In this document: positions 7,744-14,746 of the stretch, piece by piece
Position numbering within the stretch: the stretch's first letter is position 1
How the letters are laid out: every line of letters begins with the position of its first letter
DNA from: Yoonia sp.
GTDB taxonomy: Bacteria; Pseudomonadota; Alphaproteobacteria; Rhodobacterales; Rhodobacteraceae
DNA length: 15,476 nt
Direction: 5' to 3'
Assembly: GCA_020627605.1 (NCBI GenBank)
Contig: JAHDGO010000018.1
Span: 1 to 15,476 of the forward strand
The notes under the pieces: model-generated
Told to the model about the DNA's origin: nothing
What the model saw: only the letters and a program-made list of their open reading frames with translations
The model's database searches: none
Translations under genes and position numbers: made by a program

Positions 7744-8684
7744 CAGCCAAGACCCTGCTGATCACCGGCGCCGCCGGGTTCATCGGCCGTGCCGTTGTTG
7801 CACAAGCCCGCGCACGCGGCCATGCGGTGCGTGCGCTGGTGCGCCGGGCCGAGGCCGTGTTGCCGGAATGGGATGATGGCGTCACCCCGGTGATTGCCGA
7901 TCTGACTGACCGCGCCGCGATGGCAGAGGCGGTAGCGGGCGTCGATGCCGTGATCCATCTGGCCGCGACGCTGGCTGGTGATGCGCAGCAACGCTATCGC
8001 GACACGGTGGACGCGACCTATGCACTCTGCCGCGTCATGGTTGATCTGCCGGTGCCGCCACGGCTGGTGCTGATCAGTTCCATCTCTGTCTATGCCTGTG
8101 ATGCCGTGCCGGAAGGCGGCTGGCTGGATGAGACATCGCGCGTGGAGCGTGTGCCGCAGATGCGCGACATCTACTGCCGCAACAAGCTGGCGCAGGAAGA
8201 GGTTGTGGAAAGTTTCAAAGAGCTGGACGTGACGATCCTGCGCCCCGGTGCGGTCTATGGGCCGGGTCAGCTGTGGAACGCGCATCTGGGTCAACCACTG
8301 GGGCCCGTGCTGTGGCAATTCTCGCGCGCCGGGCATCTGCCTGTGATCTATATCGAAAACTGTGCTGCAGCGATTGTGAAGGCAACGGAACTGGGTGTGC
8401 CTGGCCCGATCAATCTGATTGACCCCAGCCCGCCGGATCGCGCGGCCTATCTTGATGCGCTGGACTGGCGCAAACCCGGCGTTGTCGTGCCATGGCGCGT
8501 TGTTGCCGCACTTGGCCGTTTGCTGCCAATCCCGCGCAAGCCGGGGCTGTTGCATCCCAATACACTGCAGGCCCGGATGATGCCGGTGCGTTACGATACC
8601 TCTGCCATGCAGGATCTGATGCAGGGTGAACATCTTGTCGCCTTCGAAGATGCCATGCGCATCAGCGTGAAGGCCAGCCGATGA
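7740..8684 (+). CDS. NAD-dependent epimerase/dehydratase (extended SDR)
   Basis: 314 residues. The N-terminal LLITGAAGFIGRAVV has the extended-SDR GxxGxxG loop (residues 10-16). VIHLAATLAGDAQQRY, the SSISVYA strand and the catalytic YCRNK (Y145, K149) complete the active site, and RPGAVYGPG follows as in nucleotide-sugar epimerases. It lacks the DE pair that marks 4,6-dehydratases such as RmlB, so epimerisation or reduction of a hexose derivative is more likely. The substrate is unknown. Compared with UDP-glucose epimerases the protein is short at the C-terminus. It overlaps the preceding oxidoreductase and the following GT4 gene by 4 bases each. Its placement suggests it makes or tailors a sugar used by the two glycosyltransferases downstream. 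Confidence 0.88.
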   Translation: MTAKTLLITGAAGFIGRAVVAQARARGHAVRALVRRAEAVLPEWDDGVTPVIADLTDRAAMAEAVAGVDAVIHLAATLAGDAQQRYRDTVDATYALCRVMVDLPVPPRLVLISSISVYACDAVPEGGWLDETSRVERVPQMRDIYCRNKLAQEEVVESFKELDVTILRPGAVYGPGQLWNAHLGQPLGPVLWQFSRAGHLPVIYIENCAAAIVKATELGVPGPINLIDPSPPDRAAYLDALDWRKPGVVVPWRVVAALGRLLPIPRKPGLLHPNTLQARMMPVRYDTSAMQDLMQGEHLVAFEDAMRISVKASR

Positions 8685-9889
8685 AGATCGCCTATCTGAC
8701 AGGGGAATACCCGCGCGCCACCGACACATTTATCCTGCGCGAGGTGCAGGGGCTGCGCGCGCTGGGTCTGGATGTCGTGACCTGTTCGGTGCGGACCACA
8801 GGGCCGGAACACCACGTCGGGCCGGAACAAAAGGCCGAGGCGGCAGCGACGTTCAAACTGCTGGATGCCGCCAAGAACCCGGCGCGTCTGATCAAGGCGC
8901 ATCTGCGCGCGCTGCGCCAGCCGGGGCGCTATTTCAGGGCCTTGCGACTGGCGGTGCGGACCTCGCCACCGGGGCTGCGCAATCTGCTGTATCAGCTCTT
9001 TTATTTTGCAGAGGCCGCCGTGCTGGCCGATCATCTGCACAGCGCCGGCGTGACGCATCTGCACAATCACATCGCCAAGTCGAGCTGCACCGTTGCGATG
9101 ATCACCTCGGCCATCTCAGGTATCCCTTACAGTTTCAGCCTGCACGGGCCGGATATTTTTTTTGAACCGCGTCACTGGCGGCTGGATGCCAAGATCGAAA
9201 CCGCCAGTTTCGTGGCCTGCATCAGCGATTTCTGCCGGTCGCAGGCGATGATCTTTGGCGCGCGCGACCACTGGGACAAGCTGCATATCATTCACTGCGG
9301 GGTAGAGCCTGAACGCTATGCCAAGGGGCCGCGGCCCGACAGTCCGACGCTGCTGTTTGTGGGCCGTCTGGCGGCCGTCAAAGGCGTGCCGGTTTTGTTT
9401 GAGGCCCTGCAATCGGTCATTGAACAGCATCCTGACGTCAGGCTGAACCTGATCGGCGATGGCCCTGAACGGGCGCGTCTGGAAAAACAGGCCAGTGACA
9501 TGGGTCTGGCCGATCATCTGACGTTTCTTGGGTATCAGTCGCAAGCCGCCGTGGCAGAGGCGCTGTCGTCCACTGACATTTTTGTCCTGCCCAGCTTTGC
9601 CGAAGGCGTGCCCGTGGTGTTGATGGAGGCGATGGCCGCCGAGGTGCCTGTCGTCACCAGCCGCATTGCCGGTGTGCCGGAACTTGTCAGCGATGGCGAA
9701 AGCGGCCTGCTGGTGCCGCCCGGTGCGCCCGGTCCATTGGCCGCCGCGTTGAACCGGTTGTTGGCTGACCCTGACCTGCGCGCCCGGATGGGCGCTGCCG
9801 GACGGGCCAAGGTGTCCGCTGAATTTGCCTCTGCCACCGAGGCGGCCAAGCTCAAGACGCTTTTTGAGACTTACGGGGCGCAGCGGTGA
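8681..9889 (+). CDS. Glycosyltransferase family 4 (GT-B fold)
   Basis: 402 residues. The N-terminal half starts MKIAYLTGEYPRATDTFILRE, typical of bacterial GT4 exopolysaccharide transferases, and includes HLHNHIAKSS and the acceptor-side HGPDIFFEPR. The C-terminal half has the donor-binding pattern: LLFVGRLAAVKG, GDGPERARLE, then FAEGVPVVLMEAMA with the retaining-GT4 E-x7-E motif (E308, E316), and GESGLLVPPG. It should transfer a sugar from a nucleotide donor to a lipid-linked intermediate at the inner face of the membrane. No membrane segment is seen. dTDP-L-rhamnose is a plausible donor because of the rml genes, but donor and acceptor cannot be read from sequence. It overlaps its neighbours at both ends. 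A run of eight T lies at 9156-9163. Confidence 0.92.
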   Translation: MKIAYLTGEYPRATDTFILREVQGLRALGLDVVTCSVRTTGPEHHVGPEQKAEAAATFKLLDAAKNPARLIKAHLRALRQPGRYFRALRLAVRTSPPGLRNLLYQLFYFAEAAVLADHLHSAGVTHLHNHIAKSSCTVAMITSAISGIPYSFSLHGPDIFFEPRHWRLDAKIETASFVACISDFCRSQAMIFGARDHWDKLHIIHCGVEPERYAKGPRPDSPTLLFVGRLAAVKGVPVLFEALQSVIEQHPDVRLNLIGDGPERARLEKQASDMGLADHLTFLGYQSQAAVAEALSSTDIFVLPSFAEGVPVVLMEAMAAEVPVVTSRIAGVPELVSDGESGLLVPPGAPGPLAAALNRLLADPDLRARMGAAGRAKVSAEFASATEAAKLKTLFETYGAQR

Positions 9890-10860
9890 TGGCTGATACA
9901 CCCGATATCGCCGTTGTCGTAATTGGACGCAATGAAGGCGCGCGTCTGGTCGCCGGGCTGGCCTCCTTGCAAGGGCAGGCCGCGCGGATCATCTATGTCG
10001 ACAGCGGATCAACCGATGACAGCGTGGCGGCGGCAAAGGCCGCTGGCGCAGAGGTCGTCGATCTGGATATGAGCGTGCCGTTCACCGCCGCAAGGGCGCG
10101 CAACGCGGGCTTTGACGCGCTCGATCCGATGCCCGAATTTGTGCAATTCATCGATGGCGATTGTCTGGTCGTGGCGGGTTGGCTGGACAAGGCCAGCGCC
10201 TATCTTGCCGCAAATCCTGATGCGGGCATTGTCACTGGCTGGCGGTCGGAAATCCACCCGGATGCCAGTGTCTTCAACAGCATGGCAGAGGTCGAATGGC
10301 ACCGTCCGGCTGGCGATATTCTGGCCTGCGGTGGCGACATGATGGTGCGCGCATCGGTCTTTGCCGATACCAGCGGATTCAACCCGCGCGTCATTGCCGC
10401 CGAGGATGACGAGTTTTGCACCCGTGTCCGCAAAGCCGGCTGGCGTGTGCATCGTCTGGCAGAGCCGATGACCCGCCACGATGCGGACATGATGCAGGTA
10501 TCGCAATGGTGGCAGCGGGCCGTGCGGACGGGCCATGGCTTTGCCCAGGTCGGTGCGCTGCACCCGGAGTATTTCAAGCGCGAACGTCAGCGCGTTTGGG
10601 TCTATGGCGGTGTCCTGCCTGTGCTGGCGCTGATCGGGCTGATCCTTGCGCCCTTGTTGCTGATCGCAGTTCTGGCCATCTATGGGCTGAACTATATCCG
10701 CACAGCCCGTGGGCTGATGCGTGACGGGCTGCCGCGCAATGCGGCATTGCACCAGTCAATCTATCTGACCTTGTCGAAAATACCCAACATGATTGGGCTT
10801 TTGACATATCACTGGCGCGTCGCGCGTAACCGTGACATGGCCATCATCGAGTACAAGTGA
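9889..10860 (+). CDS. Glycosyltransferase family 2 with C-terminal membrane segment
   Basis: 323 residues from the ATG at 9889; a GTG one codon earlier (9886) is possible and would give a GTGA overlap. ATG is preferred because TGATG is a common coupling junction. The GT-A domain has IAVVVIGRNEG at the N-terminus, DSGSTDDS (D38 and D43/D44, nucleotide binding), the metal-binding DGD (D89, D91) in FIDGDCLV, and an EDDEF segment (E172-D174) as likely catalytic acid region. QWWQRAVRTGHGF follows. A hydrophobic stretch at about residues 238-270 is one or two membrane segments, so the enzyme is probably anchored in the inner membrane. It would add a sugar to the lipid-linked repeat unit. It is followed by a 9-base gap before the fusion gene, the only true gap in this operon. 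Confidence 0.92.
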   Translation: MADTPDIAVVVIGRNEGARLVAGLASLQGQAARIIYVDSGSTDDSVAAAKAAGAEVVDLDMSVPFTAARARNAGFDALDPMPEFVQFIDGDCLVVAGWLDKASAYLAANPDAGIVTGWRSEIHPDASVFNSMAEVEWHRPAGDILACGGDMMVRASVFADTSGFNPRVIAAEDDEFCTRVRKAGWRVHRLAEPMTRHDADMMQVSQWWQRAVRTGHGFAQVGALHPEYFKRERQRVWVYGGVLPVLALIGLILAPLLLIAVLAIYGLNYIRTARGLMRDGLPRNAALHQSIYLTLSKIPNMIGLLTYHWRVARNRDMAIIEYK

Positions 10861-10869
10861 GACGCTAAA

Positions 10870-12966
10870 ATGGTACAAACACAGCTGCGCGCCGGGATCA
10901 TCGGCGCAGGGTATATCGCCACATGGCATGCCGATACGATCAAGGCGCTGCCCAATGCGCAACTGGCAGCAGTCTGTGATGTGTCCGCTGGCGCGGCAGA
11001 GGCACTGGCAGCGGGCTATGGTGCCACGGCCTACAATGATCTGGACCGGATGATCGCCGAGGGCAATCTGGACGTCGTCCATATCCTGACCCCCCCTGAC
11101 AGCCACCATGATCTGGCCGTCAAATGCGCTGCGGCCGGGTTGCACTGCATCGTCGAAAAGCCGGTTGCGACCTCTGCTGCGCAAACTCGCGCCATGGCAG
11201 AGGCGGGCGCTGCCGCTGGCAAGGTGATGGCGGCGAGCCATAACTTTCTGGGCATGCCCGGCTATGCGCGCCTGAAACAGGCGGCACAGGGTGGCGCGCT
11301 CGGCCGGATTTCGCAGGCTGAAATCAACTGGTGTTTTCCCCTGCCGCCCTTGCGGTCCGGTCCCTTTGGTCTGTGGCTGCTGCGCCAGCCCGGTAATCTG
11401 CTGCTGGAGCTTGGCCCGCATCTGTTTGCCTTTGCCCATGACCTTTTCGGCGGGGCAGAGGTTACGCATCTGGAACTGAGCAAGCCGATTGCATTGCCGG
11501 GCGGAGAGGTGCGCGATCAAAGCTGGCGCATTCTGGCCAAGGCCGGTGACGTCGATCTGACCTTCAATATCTCCATCGTTGAAACCGTGGATGAGCGCAG
11601 CGTGGTCCTGCGCGGATCAACCGCGCAGGCGCGGTTTGACTATGCCAACGACACATTGGTGATCCGGGGTGAAAACACCGCCGATCTGGTGGTGAACCCC
11701 TTTCGCGCGCAACTGTCACAAAGCGGGCAGCACCTGCGCGAGGGTGTCGTCAACCTGACCCGGCAGGTCGTGTCGCTGAACCGAAAATCGCCCTATGGCC
11801 TGAGCTTTCTTGGCACGATGTCCAGCATTTATGACAGCATCGCCAAGGGACAGCCGGTTGATACCCGCTTTGCCATGCAGACCGCCGTTGGTGTGATGCA
11901 AAGCATTGATGATGCGCTGGCGATGATGCCTGAACGCACAGTGCCTGCGCGGCCTACGGGCACGCCCAATCCAACCGTGATGGTGATCGGCGGCACCGGC
12001 TTTATCGGGCGTGCGTTGACCCGTGATCTGGTCAGCCGCGGCTATCATGTGCGTGTCCTCAGCCGGGGGCGCACAGGTCCCTTCCCCGATCTGGCCGACA
12101 AGGTGGAAACCGTGGGTTGTTCGCTGCGCGACACCGACGGTCTGACCAAGGCGATGGAAGGGATCGACACGGTCTACAACCTCGCCAAATCAATGGACAA
12201 AACCTGGGCCGATGCGCTGATCAACGATGTGGGTGTCAGCAATGGTGTGGCCGAGGCGGCGATGGCGGCAGGCGTGCGTCGGTTCATCTATACCGGTACG
12301 ATCGCGTCCTACGATATGTCGCAACCGACCGGCAAGATCACCGAAAGCATCGGTTTTCCCGACGATATGTCGGACCGCAATATCTATGCCCGGTCCAAGG
12401 CGGAATGCGAAAAGCAGCTGATGCAGATGCACCGCGACAAGGGATTGCCGCTGGTCATTGCGCGCCCCGGCATTGTGGTCGGCGAAGGTGGCCCGTTGCA
12501 GCACTGGGGCATTGGCCGCTGGCATGGGGCCGGTGCGGTGCGCATCTGGGGTCACGGGCGCAACAAGCTGCCGTTTGTGCTGATCGATGATCTGACTGAC
12601 GGGCTGATCCGGATGATGGAGCAGGACGGGCTGGAGGGGGAGGATTTCACCCTTGTCGGCGATCCGATCCTGTCGGCGCGCGAGTATTTTGATGCGATCC
12701 ATGACAAGATGGGCGCAAAACTGAATGTCACGTCCAGTTCGCTCCCGCTGCTTTTTGTGTCGGACAGCATCAAACATGCGTTGAAAGTTGGTCTCTTGCG
12801 GCGCAAGGGTCTGACGCGGGCCTCGCTGAAAGACTGGAAGTCACGCGCGCATTTCACACAGTTCGACAATGCCAAACCAAAAGAGGTGCTGGGCTGGGCG
12901 CCGGAGACAGACCGCGACAAGCTGATCGCTGGCGCGGTGACAGAGGCTAATCTCTTCGGTTTCTAA
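10870..12966 (+). CDS. Fusion protein: Gfo/Idh/MocA oxidoreductase + extended SDR (NAD-dependent epimerase/dehydratase)
   Basis: 698 residues, about the sum of two enzymes. Residues 1-350 form a Gfo/Idh/MocA oxidoreductase: the Rossmann loop GIIGAGYIA (9-17), the EKP motif (E96-P98, catalytic K97), and LLLELGPHLFAFAHD with a candidate catalytic His184. A Pro/Thr-rich linker (about 351-368) leads to a second Rossmann domain with VMVIGGTGFIGRAL (GGTGFIG at 374-380), a YTGTIASYD strand (474-482) and the SDR catalytic pair Y506 and K510 in YARSK, followed by RPGIVVGEGG. Both active sites look intact and the frame is open with no frameshift sign. The protein probably does two successive redox/epimerisation steps on a sugar. 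The substrate is unknown. It is the last gene of the operon and has a weak ribosome site. A sequencing error joining two genes is unlikely because the linker codes normally. Confidence 0.9.
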   Translation: MVQTQLRAGIIGAGYIATWHADTIKALPNAQLAAVCDVSAGAAEALAAGYGATAYNDLDRMIAEGNLDVVHILTPPDSHHDLAVKCAAAGLHCIVEKPVATSAAQTRAMAEAGAAAGKVMAASHNFLGMPGYARLKQAAQGGALGRISQAEINWCFPLPPLRSGPFGLWLLRQPGNLLLELGPHLFAFAHDLFGGAEVTHLELSKPIALPGGEVRDQSWRILAKAGDVDLTFNISIVETVDERSVVLRGSTAQARFDYANDTLVIRGENTADLVVNPFRAQLSQSGQHLREGVVNLTRQVVSLNRKSPYGLSFLGTMSSIYDSIAKGQPVDTRFAMQTAVGVMQSIDDALAMMPERTVPARPTGTPNPTVMVIGGTGFIGRALTRDLVSRGYHVRVLSRGRTGPFPDLADKVETVGCSLRDTDGLTKAMEGIDTVYNLAKSMDKTWADALINDVGVSNGVAEAAMAAGVRRFIYTGTIASYDMSQPTGKITESIGFPDDMSDRNIYARSKAECEKQLMQMHRDKGLPLVIARPGIVVGEGGPLQHWGIGRWHGAGAVRIWGHGRNKLPFVLIDDLTDGLIRMMEQDGLEGEDFTLVGDPILSAREYFDAIHDKMGAKLNVTSSSLPLLFVSDSIKHALKVGLLRRKGLTRASLKDWKSRAHFTQFDNAKPKEVLGWAPETDRDKLIAGAVTEANLFGF

Positions 12967-12982
12967 ACGACGCGCATTGCCA

Positions 12983-13008
12983 ACCACCCCCGCAGATGCG
13001 GGAATGGT
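12983..13008. terminator. Weak hairpin between convergent genes
   Basis: Bases 12983-12986 (ACCA) pair with 13005-13008 (TGGT), and 12989-12993 (CCCGC) pair with 12998-13002 (GCGGG) around an AGAT loop, with a 2x2 internal loop between the helices. It sits just after the polysaccharide operon and before the end of the convergent small gene, where a bidirectional terminator is expected. There is no T tract on either side, so intrinsic termination is doubtful. Confidence 0.3.
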
Positions 13009-13032
13009 GCCGTCACGTCTTGTGATTTGAAG

Positions 13033-13365
13033 TCAGTCGAAGATCTTGGTTGGTTCTTCGGGCTCTTCGGGGGCGACAGGCTCAACCGTCTCGCCGCCAC
13101 TGGCGATGTCGGTATCTGTGCCGCCATCATCGTCGTCAGAATTGGCCGCGATGAGCGCCCCAACCACAACCAAGGCGACCACTGGCAGGACCCAATTTGG
13201 CAGTGCGGCACTGGATACCGGTGCTGTCGCGGGCGGTGTTTCGACCACGGGTGGCGGCACCATCTCCTCCACCGGTTTTGACATTCCGCCTGCATTGACT
13301 GACGAGCCGATCAGCATTGCGCCGAGAGAGGCCGCAACCACGGCCTTTGAACAGAGTTTACGCAT
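13033..13365 (-). CDS. Small secreted or membrane-anchored protein, Pro-rich with acidic tail (unknown function)
   Basis: 110 residues from the ATG at 13365-13363, chosen because a GGGGG ribosome site lies 7 bases upstream (13377-13373) and the protein then begins with a proper signal peptide. An ATG 27 bases further out lacks these. Residues 1-25 form a signal peptide ending SSVNA before GG. Residues 36-50 are Pro-rich. Residues 57-74 (NWVLPVVALVVVGALIAA) are a membrane segment, then SDDDDGGTDTD and a Glu/Pro-rich acidic tail. No enzyme domain is seen. The layout suggests a small envelope protein with a single anchor. It runs towards the polysaccharide operon, with 66 bases between the stops. 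Function unknown; any link to the polysaccharide is only positional. Confidence 0.75.
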   Translation of the reverse strand: MRKLCSKAVVAASLGAMLIGSSVNAGGMSKPVEEMVPPPVVETPPATAPVSSAALPNWVLPVVALVVVGALIAANSDDDDGGTDTDIASGGETVEPVAPEEPEEPTKIFD

Positions 13366-13813
13366 TTGATTTCCCCCACTGGTACCGGACAATATTTTTT
13401 TGAAAATACAACGCGATACCCCTCCCCCAAGTCAAGCCGGCAGGGTTGAAGCGGAGCCAGGACCAATCAGCGGAATTGCCCGGTTTCGCCTGTTTTGGGC
13501 GTTCTGGCACAGGCGACATTGGCGCGGGTTGCCTTGCCGATGCATCTGCCCTGACGTCTTACGCCTGCAACAAGAAAGCCCTACTTTAAAAGGTTAACCG
13601 AAGATGAACACACGCTCCGGGCTGACCAAATGCAGTGGGCTACAACCTGATTGGGCTGGCTTTCCCGGCCACAGCATCACCCCTTGCCAGACCATGCAGT
13701 CCGCCGTGTTGCGTAAATGAGTGAAACAAATTTTGAGCGGAAAGCTGCCGAGGACCGATGTATTATTGGGCGTTCACGCAGGATTGCATTGACGGCAGGG
13801 TACTACCGGTCGG
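13366..13813. other. 448-base intergenic region without a convincing gene
   Basis: Next to the small - strand gene is an AT-rich patch (13391-13410, with a T7 run at 13395-13401) where its promoter probably lies, though no good -35/-10 pair is evident. A perfect 8-base palindrome GGTTAACC is at 13592-13599, preceded by TTTAAAA. Two short + strand ORFs exist: 13604-13720 (38 aa) and 13758-13871 (37 aa, with GAGGA just before its ATG and its end antisense to the hydrolase gene). Neither resembles a known protein. The rest shows no RNA gene or repeat that could be recognised. Confidence 0.5.
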
Positions 13814-14746
13814 TCAGGATGGCACGCCTGTTCGTGGCATGGATGTGACGACCTCCCACACGATGCGCTGAAAGAACGCCGCCAGTTCCGGCCCCGGATC
13901 ATCCGCTGGCGTCCCGTCAAAGCGGCGCAACCGGTGCGGCAAGCCTGTCGGATCCTGTTGATAGAGCACGGCGTAATGCGTCAGCGCCATCAGATAGGCC
14001 CCGTAGTCATTGAAATGAATCTCGTCGCTGAACAGGTCGCGGTAGCTGCTGACCGGCCCCACCGGACCTTCTGCCTCTAGTCTGTCGGCCACGGCCGCCA
14101 TGACCTGCCCGCCGGGGATCAGATAGATCGGTTCCGGTGTGTCCATCATGGCGAGCGCCGGGCGCATGATCCGCCCTTCCCAGTTCTTGGGCAGATCGCT
14201 ATCCAGCCGCGCACGCCAGCCTTTGGGGTCATCAAGCTCGTGCCAGGTCTCGTAGAAATAGACCGGCGTGCCTTGCCCCTGCGCCTTGTCCGCCCAGTTG
14301 AACAGCATGCGCGCGGCACTGAAATAATCAATCGCGGCTTCAAGCTCGACCATCTCTGTCAGGACAAGCGCGTCGTAGTCGCCTGATCCCACGGCCTCAT
14401 GCGCGTCGCGGTAACGGGCGTGGTTGTTTTCGGCGTCAAAGCCGTTGATCGGCTCTTCGGGGTCCCAGTGCTGGCGCAGTGGCGCGCCCCAGCCCAGCTG
14501 GTTGTTGTAGTCGTGACCGGCGGGGGCGAGTTGCATCAACATGGCAGGCATATCATGCCCGATCAGGCTGTGGCCCAGATGGAACAGTTTGCGCGGCCCG
14601 TCAGGTGCCGGCGCCGGATCGGTGTAGAGGGCGGCAAATGTCGCCTCATCCAGCGGCGCGGGGTCGCGCTGGTAAAGTCCGAAGGCGGCCAGCACGACCA
14701 GCACAGGGGTCAGCACAAAAAGGATCAGGCGTTTGATACGGGTCAT
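13814..14746 (-). CDS. SGNH-like hydrolase with N-terminal membrane anchor
   Basis: 310 residues from the ATG at 14746-14744. A start 39 codons earlier is possible but would run far into the upstream gene and precede the signal sequence with unrelated residues. Residues 4-24 (IKRLILFVLTPVLVVLAAFGL) form a signal anchor or uncleaved signal, placing the domain in the periplasm. Block I of the SGNH fold is LFHLGHSLIGHDM with the nucleophile Ser60 in GHSL in place of the common GDSL/GNSY. The C-terminal DEIHFNDYGAYL gives the D-x-x-H pair D241 and H244. The usual Asn of block III is not obvious; the strand ALVLTEMVELE stands where it would be. The likely role is removal or transfer of an acyl group on an envelope glycan or lipid. 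It overlaps the phosphopantetheinyl transferase gene by ATGA. The fold call is fairly safe; the substrate is unknown. Confidence 0.72.
   Translation of the reverse strand: MTRIKRLILFVLTPVLVVLAAFGLYQRDPAPLDEATFAALYTDPAPAPDGPRKLFHLGHSLIGHDMPAMLMQLAPAGHDYNNQLGWGAPLRQHWDPEEPINGFDAENNHARYRDAHEAVGSGDYDALVLTEMVELEAAIDYFSAARMLFNWADKAQGQGTPVYFYETWHELDDPKGWRARLDSDLPKNWEGRIMRPALAMMDTPEPIYLIPGGQVMAAVADRLEAEGPVGPVSSYRDLFSDEIHFNDYGAYLMALTHYAVLYQQDPTGLPHRLRRFDGTPADDPGPELAAFFQRIVWEVVTSMPRTGVPS

Noticed and set aside
7287..8729. 480-codon open frame on the - strand opposite the oxidoreductase and SDR genes
   Set aside because: It spans the junction of two well-supported + strand genes, shows no recognisable domain, and has the His/Arg/Gln-rich composition of an antisense shadow.
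13400..13597. 65-codon + strand ORF in the intergenic gap
   Set aside because: There is no ribosome site, the composition is Arg/Pro/Cys-rich without a domain, and it begins in the AT-rich patch that more likely holds the promoter of the small - strand gene.
13604..13720. 38-codon + strand ORF after the GGTTAACC palindrome
   Set aside because: The possible AAGG ribosome site is badly spaced and codon choice does not match the neighbouring genes; there is no recognisable similarity.
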